Below, one piece after another: positions 23,396 through 32,740 of a DNA stretch of 64,000 nucleotides. This stretch comes from Aselliscus stoliczkanus. Taxonomy: Eukaryota > Chordata > Mammalia > Chiroptera > Hipposideridae. The notes beneath the pieces are model-generated. The model was not told where the DNA came from, searched no databases, and worked only from the letters and a program-made list of their open reading frames with translations. A program made the translations under genes and the position numbers. The DNA is taken from assembly GCA_033961575.1 (NCBI GenBank), contig CM066740.1:90875117-90939116 (forward strand). The letters run 5' to 3'. Position 1 is the first letter of the stretch, and the number at the start of each line of letters is the position of its first letter.

Positions 23396-25059
23396 ATCCT
23401 ATTTCTTTTTTTTCCTCTTTTTTTTGTAACAGGCAGTCTCCCTGCTGAGGCATCACAGAGGCCAAATAGCCTGTTTCCATTTCTTTCCTGTCTTAGGACT
23501 GTCTTTCAGAGGCTCAGTGTTCACAGTGTCATCTTCCTCCCTGTTTTCCCACTGCAAAAAAATCCATCCTGAAGGAAAACGCTGCCCGTTGCTTACCTTT
23601 CATGGTGACTAAGACACTAAAAGACCTTCTCCCTGGAAAGCTAGTGGCCAGTGTTCTAAGGAACTACAGACCACAACTGTCAGCCCCTGGGAACAGCAAG
23701 CATGGGTGAAAATGCACGTGTTCTTGGAAAAGGCAGGACGGATACTAACCCATGGGCGTATTATTCAGTCTGTTAACTGTCAGCCATGTAAACCTCACCC
23801 AGAGAAAGACAGGCAAAGGTTGTGCCGGGAAATGATCACCAAAATGATCATGATTTTACTGTTTTCTTTAGGACTACCAGGATGACAATTTAAAAACTGA
23901 TTGCTCTTTTAGAACTTAATCGTGATCCTATTCAATTATGAAGAATTCCAGTGTGAAGTGCAAACGTTTGGATGGTGTTGTCATCCAGCTAATGTGCTTG
24001 AATTGAAACGCTTCTGGTTTCTAGGAGCTTTGGCTTTCTTGCCATCCAAGCAAACACAGGACACTTCAACCATGATTTCTGGTGGCCTGTTCATTTACCT
24101 GCCCTGAAAACGCATGCATAGTGTTTTGAAAAAGGAAGTTCTTTTCAATCTACTGCCTTTTCTTGTATATAGTCTTGGGCAGCGTTACTGGAGAGGATGG
24201 TCCACCACTACAAATCAAAGCGATGCTCCAAGTCCCCTGTGCCACACAAAGAGGCTGGTGGCTCCACAAGCAGCACTGCCTAGCCCTGGTTCTATTAACA
24301 CTGCTTTGTCTCTCGCCCAGGGTCTGCAACTCATCATCACTCCCACAGATAGCCTTCGGCTTTCCTGCAGCCTCCAAGGTCTGCAGTGTCACTTAATAGA
24401 GGATTGTGGGATTCACTGAGTGGTTGGTCTTACAAAAGCCAAGGCAGAAATACACAGCCAACTGTCTCCTGAGGGCTTGCTTTAGAACTCTGAGAACATG
24501 AGAAAAGGGTATTGAAGCTGAGTCTGCAAACACCGATGGGGAGTGAAATGCATCCTACAGAAACCAAATGGCACACCCTTTCTTCCTGCCAACAACTAGC
24601 AGCCACGGAACCAACTCCTGCCTATTAACCATGAGAGAAAGTCCAAGCTCCACACAAGTGTGCAGAAAGCCAGCCTGCTTTTCCTCTCCAGGACCATTTC
24701 ACCAGGATAAGACTGACCTGCCTGGTTTACTAAGATGGGCTATGAGATTCTTCCCTCTCACCTTTGCTTAAATGATGCTGATGGCTCGCAGTAACCTGGA
24801 CCACTTTCCTTCTCTTTCGAATCCCCCTCAGTCGTCACACCAAAGCCCAGTGCTGCGCCTCCACGTAACCTTGACTGGGCCCCCAAGGACATGCTCACCT
24901 CCCAGCCTCCCATAGGGACAGCTGGCAGGCCTATGCCACTCACATGACAGGGAACATACATGCACCAAATGTGGCATTACTAAGCAGGGCGTTCCCAGGC
25001 TAAAATTTAAGATCTGTGTTGTGGAAGCCATTGCTCAAACTCACCAACATCTGGTTGCT
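23396..25059. other. Unannotated flank
   Basis: No gene and no nameable repeat. The T-rich stretch around 23400-23430 probably marks the edge of the neighbouring L1. Overlapping open frames near 24114-24419 occur on both strands and show no family resemblance. Confidence 0.5.
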
Positions 25060-25340
25060 TTCTTTCTGGGCACAGAAAAATGACAATTCCCAACACTCTC
25101 CCAACCAGCACCACATGACTGAGCCTGGCCAGTGGCATCAGCAGAGATGAAAGTGCCCCTCTCTGAGGACGCAGAGGTCCTGTGCGGCCCCTGGCTTTCT
25201 GTTGCCCAGCCACACTGACCTGGAAGCCACATGTTGAATGTGGAGATGACGGAGCAGCAAACGGAAAGCTGGCTGAATCTCTGAGTCACCGCGTGGCCCA
25301 CAGAAGACCTGGAGGGAATTCAAATAAAACCCTTTGGTGT
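25060..25340 (+). repeat. Probable ancient LTR-type repeat, subfamily unresolved
   Basis: The segments AATGACAATTCCCAACACTC, CACATGACTGAGCCTGGCCAG, and GGCTGAATCTCTGAGTCACCGCGTGG followed by AATAAAACC occur in the order and spacing of a common old mammalian LTR-like repeat (compare CATGTGACTAAGTTCTGGCCA and CCTGAATGACCGCGTGG in that family). I recognise the pattern but not the subfamily with certainty. It has no coding capacity. Confidence 0.45.
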
Positions 25341-26031
25341 GCTAAACTCCTATTGTGGCCATAGGTAACCATAGTAATGGCCTGGGGTCTCCTCCTGCAA
25401 CAGCCATTCATTAATCAGCAAACTCGGATGAACTCTCTCTCCCACCTCTGGCTGGGGGCGGATTTCTGAGTGAGAAGATGAGCTGGGGTCCAGATCCCCC
25501 CAGGAGCCAAGCATTTGTGCAGCCACCGCATGACTCTCCACCTGCATCCACACATCTACCCCGCTCTCCCAGTAGAGACCACACAGGTTGCTCCCAGCTC
25601 CCCATCATCACAGGCGAGGCAGCTGTGATTATTCTTGGGAGCTTTGCAATGATGAGCTTACGATTAGAAGAACAGGATTTCCCAATGGTGGAAAAGTCCT
25701 GGGACAAACAGCTGTGATGTTACTCTACGTTGGGGATACACCTTACGCCCCTGACCTGTGTGCTGTTTCCAGTGCTGCATTTCACGTCCTGTGTAGTTTG
25801 CCACCATCAGCAAGGTTGCTGATATGCTCAGTTGCTTGAAAACAATTTTTTTTTCCCCCTTCAGTTCGGTTTTGTTTGCACTGTCGATTTGCCTTGTCAA
25901 CCCCTTCATCACAGAGAATGCAAAAAGAAACCAGCCCAGATGTATGACAGATTAGTAAGGCTCCACCTAAAAAAGCTTTACAATATAATTCAAAAATCAT
26001 TAACTGGCCTAGGAGTGTAGCCAGGTCCCAC

Positions 26032-26054
26032 AAAAAAAAAAAAAAAAAAAAAAA
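26032..26054 (+). repeat. Poly-A tract
   Basis: About 23 A in a row. The preceding sequence (GGAGTGTAGCCAGGTCCCAC) is not recognisably a SINE or L1 body, so the source of the tail is unclear. Confidence 0.85.
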
Positions 26055-26519
26055 GCCGATTTTTTTAATGAAATAATTCATTGATTTTCCTGCAAAGTAC
26101 ATATGATGCAGAGCAGCTTTTTATGTCTCTGCACTGAAATATTTCAGTTCTCACAATGGGTAGAGTGGCAATTATTTTAAGAGAAGTAGATTCTTTAAAT
26201 TAAAAAGTCATACTTGCCCTAGGTATGTGTGGGTGTGTGGATGTGTGATATGCACAAATACCATCCATATCGTGTTTTGATATAAATTCCTGAGGAATTA
26301 GTGTATTGGCACAGTAGGCCCCCTTTGAGGGACTGAGCATGCATCTGGGTTGTAAAGAAGAGAGGGCAGAGCATGGTTGCCGGAATGTTCCAAGTGTGGG
26401 GCAGCATGCCTGAAATACCAAGTCAGGCACCGAGAAGGCATGCGGGACAAGTCAGAAAGAACATCTGAGATGGCAGCGACAAGGGGCCGAGAAGGATGGC
26501 GGATAAAGACAAACCCCGT

Positions 26520-26547
26520 AAAGAAGAAGAAGAAGAAGAAGAAGAAA
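26520..26547 (+). repeat. (AAG)n microsatellite
   Basis: Eight or nine AAG/AGA units. The lysine run in the + strand open frame and the leucine run in the minus frame come from this repeat. Confidence 0.9.
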
Positions 26548-29500
26548 AGCTGCAAAACTCAATGTCACTCTGCTGAGTTCACCCAGCATGATGTTAACAT
26601 CCAATTGAAAGACTGAAACCTGGGAAGTGGACTTCGCCATGTGAATATTTTATAGAGTTTAAGAAATAATTACGTGGGGCGCTGAACTGACTACACACCA
26701 TCAATTAAGAAGGCACCCGTCTATTTTCAGGAGTGCCACAGAATCAGAACAGGGCCACAGAAGTACGACTTGGGGTGCTGTCGGTGAAGGAGGCAGGCAG
26801 CTGGGAGGGATGCACTTAATCGCAATCACACGGTTTACTTCCGGCAGGGAGAGAGAACAGGTCACCGTTTCACAAAATTTCCTCACATTAGAGTCCCTCT
26901 GTAAATGTCAAAACCAGTCACACAACCTGACTGGCGAGAAGACGAGCCCGGAGCACATGCTGACCAAGAAAATAAGGCCCCATCCTGTTACCAGTGTCAT
27001 CGCAGCAGCTTCCGAGCCCGTTTGAAAACAGGCGGGCCCAGGTGGGCATGCTATTTTACCTCTGCAGACTCCAGACCCTGCCTGGCACACCGACTGCACA
27101 CAGCCTGCACATCCATAGCTGTCAGGGCCCCAGGGACAGGCAGCCTGCTTGGCCTGTCTGCAAAGACGGGCGTGAGAGAGCTGTCAGCTCGCATCATTGT
27201 GTGTCCATTGTTTGGAATGGCTCTGTTCATGCCACAGACCTCCGATCTGTAACATGAAGTTCACAGTAAGCGTCTGACATCCTCTCCTACTCCCGCCTCA
27301 TTTCTCTCCTCCTTCTTATGAAACGTGTGTGGGCACCCGTCTGACACCTCTTCTGGCCCTAATTGTTCTGTGCTTTTGCAGCGTGATAAAATGAAACAAA
27401 GGCTGTGCGGGCTAGGTTGTGTCTCTTACCATTCCTAGTCCCCTAGGAATAGTCTCTACATCCAGGCCTATTGGGCACACGTGCTGAAGTTATCAGACGA
27501 CGCGGGAAACACCACTGGGAGATGGGGGCCTTGACATGCGTTAGCCCTGATCCTCGGGAAACAGACCCCACGTTGGCGGTAGACATGAAGGGGCTAGATT
27601 ATGGAAAATACCTGCGTGAGAGCAAAGAGAGAGCGTGTCCTGGAAGCTTCCAGACCACAGTGCAAGGCTGAACCCAGCGAAGGAGCAAGGCAGAGGGCCT
27701 GGGTTCCTTGTTGGGCCTAAGGACATTCTTCAGGGAGCCCCTGAATGAAAGGTGGCCATCAGCAGGCCCGCATCTCCCATGGGCAGACCTTAATTACCAT
27801 CCCGGCCACAGCCCCTCACTGGCTGGGAGGAGGGCGGCCTGCCCTCCATACAAATGCGGGGGCGGGGGTGGACCCACAGCACAGCAGCTGGGGCTTTGGC
27901 CAGTGTGGCTCCCTGTGGTTGGAGGCCGGCCAAGGCTTCTCATGGCTACCCCGAGACATACAGGAGAGAAGGAAGGCCAACTGGGGTGCACTGCGAGTCC
28001 AGTAGCAGTATGCGCACTTTGAGAGAAAGGGTACCCTGTACCTCCAAGTGATCCTAGCTGAAGGTTAGGGCTGGCCTTCACCTGCAAGTCTCATCCATCA
28101 GCAGGGCACGAATCCCACGGCCCTTCCAGCCTGCCATGCACCCACAGTGCCATCACACAGGTGCTTGCAGCGGGCAGTCAGGCTGCAAGGGACAGAAACG
28201 GCCAAGGAGATAAGGGCAGGACGCCAGCAGGGCCTGCTGCCATGGCTGGGTAGACAGAGCAGTGGAGCGGTGCCTGCCCCACTCTGCCTCCCTCCCCTCA
28301 GCATCAAGGGCTCTTGGGATGATTTTGTGAAGACAGAGCACCGTCAGGGTTTGCCATGTGTGGGGTTAACGAGGTGGCAATATCGTGGGTTTCTCCCACT
28401 CCGAGCTGCTTTTTCCACAAGATATGGGGACCTTGGGACAGCCTCCTTTCTTTTCAGCCAAGGACTTCATTTATTCCTATCACTGCCCACCACAAGAGTC
28501 TAACGGCCTGTTTTTTCTTTATGAAATGTACTGAGGAGACCATTTAAAAGGTAAGTCATCAGGCTGTCATTGAGAAGACCCCAAAGAGCTGAAGGAAGGG
28601 GAAACAAGGTACAGGGACCCTTAGTTCACCCAGGAGCAGAGCTGGTGCTGCCATCAGCCTCGGGAACCAGCGTGGGACACCTGCCAGGGCCAGAGAGGAG
28701 GGGCGATGACACGAGTCTCCTACTGAGGAAGACAGGCCCTGCAGAGCAGGGTGTTTAGAACAGACTTCTAATGGTGGCCATTGTTTGCCGGAAGCAGCCT
28801 CGGACCACTCCCAGCTAGCCCGGGGTTGCACAATCAACCGCCTTGATAACGGCTGCAAGTGCCAAAGCAATCCAAGTAACAAGTTTGGCTGGACACACTT
28901 GCAAGGGGTACACGATGTTCCTGCAGGTATGCAAGGATTAGTCGCAGTTCTAGAAGCTTCCACACTCTGTGTTGAGGGTTGTGGAGATTTTTCTTGTGAC
29001 TTTAATTTAGGAGTGTTCTAGAATTGTCCTAGGTACCAGCTGGGTGCCCAGTAGGGGTGACGCGTGGGAGCGTGGGCTCCAGAGCGCTCACGGAGAACCC
29101 CGTCGTGTTCCATGACTGTGAACCGGCACTCATGCCAAGTCAACCACGATGATGGCGGTCACCCCGGGAGAACCCTCATCGCCCTGAACGCACGTCTCTC
29201 AGGCCTGTTTCCATGCTGATGAGAAAGAATGATGGACAATGAACCCAATTCACTCTGTTCTCAGGTCCTGGGCTGAAGGGTCAGCCAGCACTGGAGTCAC
29301 ATGGGCACAGGGCCCCTGGGTGTTGCTTCTGCCTCCCTCTGCCCTTAAGCCTGGATGAGACTTTGCGTCACAGCTGGTGAAACTAAAACTATCCTACTTT
29401 TCTGATAAAAGAGTAGAAGAGAGGAGTTTTCATCAATAAAATTACAATACCCCCAAGGGCACCTCCTTTTTTTGTGGCTGTTGTGTGGCCTGCTGAGGAT

Positions 29501-31792
29501 GGTGTGGAAAGAGAGATTAGTAAACTAAATCTCGCTGTCAGAAACATGGAGTCGCCACTCAAATCTGAGTTAGTAACTCAGTGTGGGTGGCTGCCCGGCG
29601 TCATTCTAGCTCATCACTGGAGCAGTTAGTGGAAACCCCCGTGCTCTTCTGATATCCATTCTTTCCTCGGAATCTGAGTAGCAGCACTGTGTGTTTTTAC
29701 ATTCCTAATTACAGGTATATAAAAAAAAACCCACCCCAAATACACAACTGTGAAGCAAGGAAACCATAGCTGAAGAGACCAAGCATGTGAGGCCATGTCG
29801 AACTTTGTAAAACCAATGTCATATTCGACTCCTTCTGTGCACTGACGCCCTCATTCCTGGCAGAGAGGAAGCGGCAGGTATCGACTGCTTGTCTGGGTTT
29901 TCCCTTTTAGAGCGCCACTCTCACACTAATCTTGGGGCATCAGTGTTTGCTCCAACTTCAGGGCCACTGAGAAGCAGCCTGGGGCCCCTGAAGACAGCAC
30001 TGCACTGAAGAGTAGCAAGGACACAGCCCACTGGTGTCCAGGAAGAAAAAGAGTCATGGGGGAGGGGACAGCGGTGGAGCAAAGGCGAGAGAGAACTAGG
30101 ACACAGCTGCTCATGGCCCTCTCACTTGCTTCTTCGAGCCTGACAGGGTGGGGTACTGCCCCTGCAGGACCCGGAAATGGACCAGTAACGAATACTGCCA
30201 AATCCACAAGCTCCAACGTTCCTATAAAAAAGTATGATTTATTAGTAAAGCTGGCCACACCACAGTGAATGTTCTAGCCTTCCTATTAATTATTTAAAAC
30301 TAGTGGCGTGGGTTAGCGTAGGCTACTCTGAAATGGCTCCCCATGATCCCATTGGAAGTGCCACGTGTATTATGAAACACAGAACACTCTGCGCTCATGT
30401 AGGCTGCAGAGGTGCCCCAAACAGTAGATGTTTACCAACGTTACCCAATAAACTTGCTGATTTAGCTAATAGGGTTTCTGAGCAGTGTGGAAGGCACTAC
30501 CTGGGGTTTTCTTGCTGCTTATGGTATAATATGAGAGAAGAGAGATGAGTCGAGAAAAGAATTATCAAACAAACAAAAAATCCAGGGCACCCCAAGAATA
30601 AAAGATATATACTCAGAGGTTTCTGTCAAGAGCTTAGAGGCCATCGCTCCCACATATACAAGAAAAACCTGCGTACACTAAAACCCAATGATGTTTCCTG
30701 GACCCAGAGGGAAGTGAGGTCGCAGAAAACACAGCTCCCCCAGAATTTTCAGAGATGGGTGGTTCAGGAGTCACTGCTGAGATTTGCTGACCTGGAGCAG
30801 AGGGGACCAGAGACGCCAGCCATCTGGAAGGAACAGCTCGGTGGTGAGGCTGACCAGTGGCTAGAGGGTGAGTGGAGTCGGGTGTGCGTGACCACTCCGT
30901 GGCGCCACTCTTCCTAAGGGGCCACACGTGTGTGCATTTTAGCTCCAGAAAAAGAGTGGAGCCGAGCAGCAGTGTCACCAAGTAAATGTGAAATGTTCCT
31001 GAACAGTGGCCACCTGCTGCTGTGCTAAGCACGGGACACGTGGACATTCTGGAGCCTCCGTGTCTTCACCAGGAACACCCACCTCGCGGCTGTAAACTAA
31101 ATGCGGGGAGGACGGTGCCCCAAGGTGTCCCCTGGGGAGGGCAGAGCCGAGGCTCCAAAGGCATCCCTGCGGCCAGCGCATCGCGCCCCAAACCCTGCTC
31201 CCCATGATGCTGAGTTCACAGCACAGAAACGACATGATTTGCTCTCGAACTTCCTCGGTGGGCAACAGCCACCCCACCCACTCGCTTATTTTACAAAACG
31301 GAGATGATTCCTGTGTGGACTTGGGAACACGAAGGACCACCATGGTCAGCAGACCCCGGGGGCTAACCCTGTTCCCAGCCAGGTGTGCGGAGGGCGCGGG
31401 GGCAGCGCTGGCTCGCACAGGTGGGCCCAGCGCCTTCCTTCGCTGCGCGGCCCAGCCCCCCACCTGGACCCACCTGGAGGCAACTTCACTTTGGGCCAAA
31501 CATGTGCGCGCCCGGCGCGCGCCTGCGCCCCTCCCAGACTTGGGGCGCTAAATGCGGTGCAGCTTCACGGGGCAGGGGCCCTTGTCTCCATTTGCTTGTC
31601 TCCGTTCCCCAGGGTCCACTTCCATCTGAAAGCGGCCTCATTAGGTCACGACTTGACCTGCGCAAAAAAGGGAAGGAAACGCGGAAGCCCAGCGGCGCGG
31701 CCCACGTGCGCTGCGACCCGCGGAGGCGCCCCGGCCCCGGCCCCACGCGGCCCCCCGCGCCCCACGCCCGCCCGGGGCCGCCTCGCGTCCCG

Positions 31793-31808
31793 CCCCCCCC
31801 CCCCCCCC
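31793..31808 (+). repeat. C16 homopolymer
   Basis: Sixteen C in a row inside the CpG island (G16 on the minus strand), immediately followed by GGGG. It is G-quadruplex-capable and prone to sequencing and length error. Any frame read across it, including the open frame that joins 31502 to the DPP6a start, depends on its exact length. Confidence 0.9.
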
Positions 31809-31836
31809 GGGGACCCGGGGCCACCCGGGCGCGGCG

Positions 31837-32043
31837 CCGCCCTGCGTGGGGTCGGGGGCCCGGCCCGCACCCGCCGCGGCTGCAGCCGAAGCCGGGGTGC
31901 GGTGCCCCGCGGCTCCGCCCGGGGGCGTCAGGCTCCGGTCCCCGCGCGGCCGCCGGCGTCCCCACCCCTCGCTGCGGGCAGAGCCCGGCGCGCCGCCCCC
32001 GCCGCCCGGCACCAGCCTCCTCGCCGCGCTCCGAGCGCCGCCC
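31837..32043 (+). promoter_or_regulatory. GC-box cluster (Sp/KLF type), likely core promoter region
   Basis: Five CCGCCC cores (31837, 31915, 31993, 32002, 32038) lie within about 200 bp, ending about 180 bp upstream of the start codon. Clusters of this kind serve Sp/KLF factors in TATA-less promoters. Their use here is inferred from position and density, and in such GC-rich DNA some would occur by chance. Confidence 0.5.
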
Positions 32044-32181
32044 GGCTTCGCGGGGCTCCGGTCCGAGTCCCGCGCTGGTTCCCGAGGCGGCGGCGCGGGC
32101 CGGGCGCCCTCTGGCTCCGTGCGGGGCTGCGGGCTCCCAACTGCGGAGACGGGGCGCGCTCCGCGCCTCCGAGACGCGCCC

Positions 32182-32218
32182 AGAAGTTGGGAAGGGAGCG
32201 CCTCGGCCCCCAACTTCT
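32182..32218 (+). promoter_or_regulatory. 5' UTR stem-loop just upstream of the DPP6a start
   Basis: AGAAGTTGGG (32182-32191) pairs perfectly with CCCAACTTCT (32209-32218) across a 17-nt loop. The stem ends 6 nt before the ATG at 32225. If the transcript starts upstream, as a CpG-island promoter implies, the mRNA would carry a 10-bp hairpin almost touching the initiation codon. Such a structure can slow scanning or, when downstream, improve start choice. The effect here is unknown. Confidence 0.5.
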
Positions 32219-32224
32219 CCGGAC

Positions 32225-32284
32225 ATGAATCAGACCGCGGGAGTGTCCAACAGCGTCAGGTGTCCCCCGGGGAAAGGCCACAAG
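32225..32284 (+). CDS. DPP6: DPP6 isoform-a first coding exon (partial CDS)
   Basis: Twenty codons read MNQTAGVSNSVRCPPGKGHK and end exactly at AAG|GTAGGC, a usable splice donor in phase 0. This is the variable cytoplasmic N-terminus of DPP6 (DPPX) splice form a. The human peptide as I remember it differs only at residue 10 (Asn there, Ser here). In the full protein a shared exon starting ELVGSNPP, then one transmembrane helix and a catalytically dead S9B dipeptidyl-peptidase ectodomain, would follow. Those exons are not in this window. DPP6 is a type II membrane glycoprotein that joins Kv4 channels and KChIPs in neurons and speeds gating. The MNQTA-type peptide, shared with DPP10a, is known to add fast N-type inactivation by pore block. 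The ATG has G at -3 and A at +4, an adequate context. It sits in a CpG island with no ATG between it and 31502 in this frame. The 5' UTR boundary is unknown. Confidence 0.9.
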
Positions 32285-32290
32285 GTAGGC
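32285..32290 (+). other. DPP6: Splice donor of the DPP6a exon
   Basis: AAG|GTAGGC matches the donor consensus at the last exon bases (AAG), the obligatory GT, A at +3 and G at +5. It departs at +4 and +6. The phase-0 junction is compatible with joining to the shared exon that starts with Glu in other DPP6 isoforms, which is knowledge of the gene and not visible here. Confidence 0.8.
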
Positions 32291-32740
32291 GACGCGCGAC
32301 GCAGGGGCTCGTGCGGGGCCAGGGGCCACGCAGCGGCTTGGGGGCCCCTGGGGTCCCTGCGGGGTGCGGGGCGCGGGGCTGCGGAGACGCCCCCAGCCCC
32401 ACCCGGCCCTGCGCTGCCCGCGCGGGCGACCCGGCCCCCGGAGACTTTCTGCGCGGCGCTCCGCGGGGATCCCACGGGCGCTCGGGACGCGCTGCGGGCT
32501 CTGCGTGCGGCCTGCGCGGGTTCGCGGCCGCAGCTGCGTCCCCTGGCCCGCGGGACCGACGGCTGGAGGAAGGAACGCGGGCAGGGGCCCGAGGGGCGCG
32601 GGCGGGACCGTCTGGCAGCGCGGGGTGTGCAGGGCCGGGACTGGGGGGCCGTCTGCTCCCACGCGCGAGGTGGGGCCCGTGGGGACCCGTGCGCGCAGCC
32701 CGGCTGGCCGAGACCGACTCCCCCTTCCCGCCTGTCTGCG

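Larger units (their letters stand above)
25341..31384. other. Unannotated 5' flank of the CpG island
   Basis: About 6 kb without a recognised gene. It includes a poly-A tract (26032-26054) and an AAG array (26520-26547). GC content rises from about 27.7 kb onward. Many overlapping open frames on both strands (for example 28559-28963 minus and 30975-31499 minus) are consistent with GC-rich non-coding DNA, and no domain was seen. No upstream DPP6 exon was recognised. Confidence 0.5.
31385..32740. promoter_or_regulatory. CpG island over the DPP6a first exon
   Basis: About 1.35 kb of very GC-rich DNA with dense CpG, in sharp contrast to the CpG-poor flanks. It begins just upstream of 31400 and fades after about 32740. 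It surrounds the DPP6a first coding exon with its 5' side upstream, the usual layout of a TATA-less CpG-island promoter. GC-box cores (CCGCCC) occur at 31837, 31915, 31993, 32002 and 32038. I see no TATA box in the 200 bp upstream of the start codon. The transcription start cannot be placed from sequence alone. Long open frames in several frames and on both strands are a by-product of the lack of AT-rich stop codons. Confidence 0.9.
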
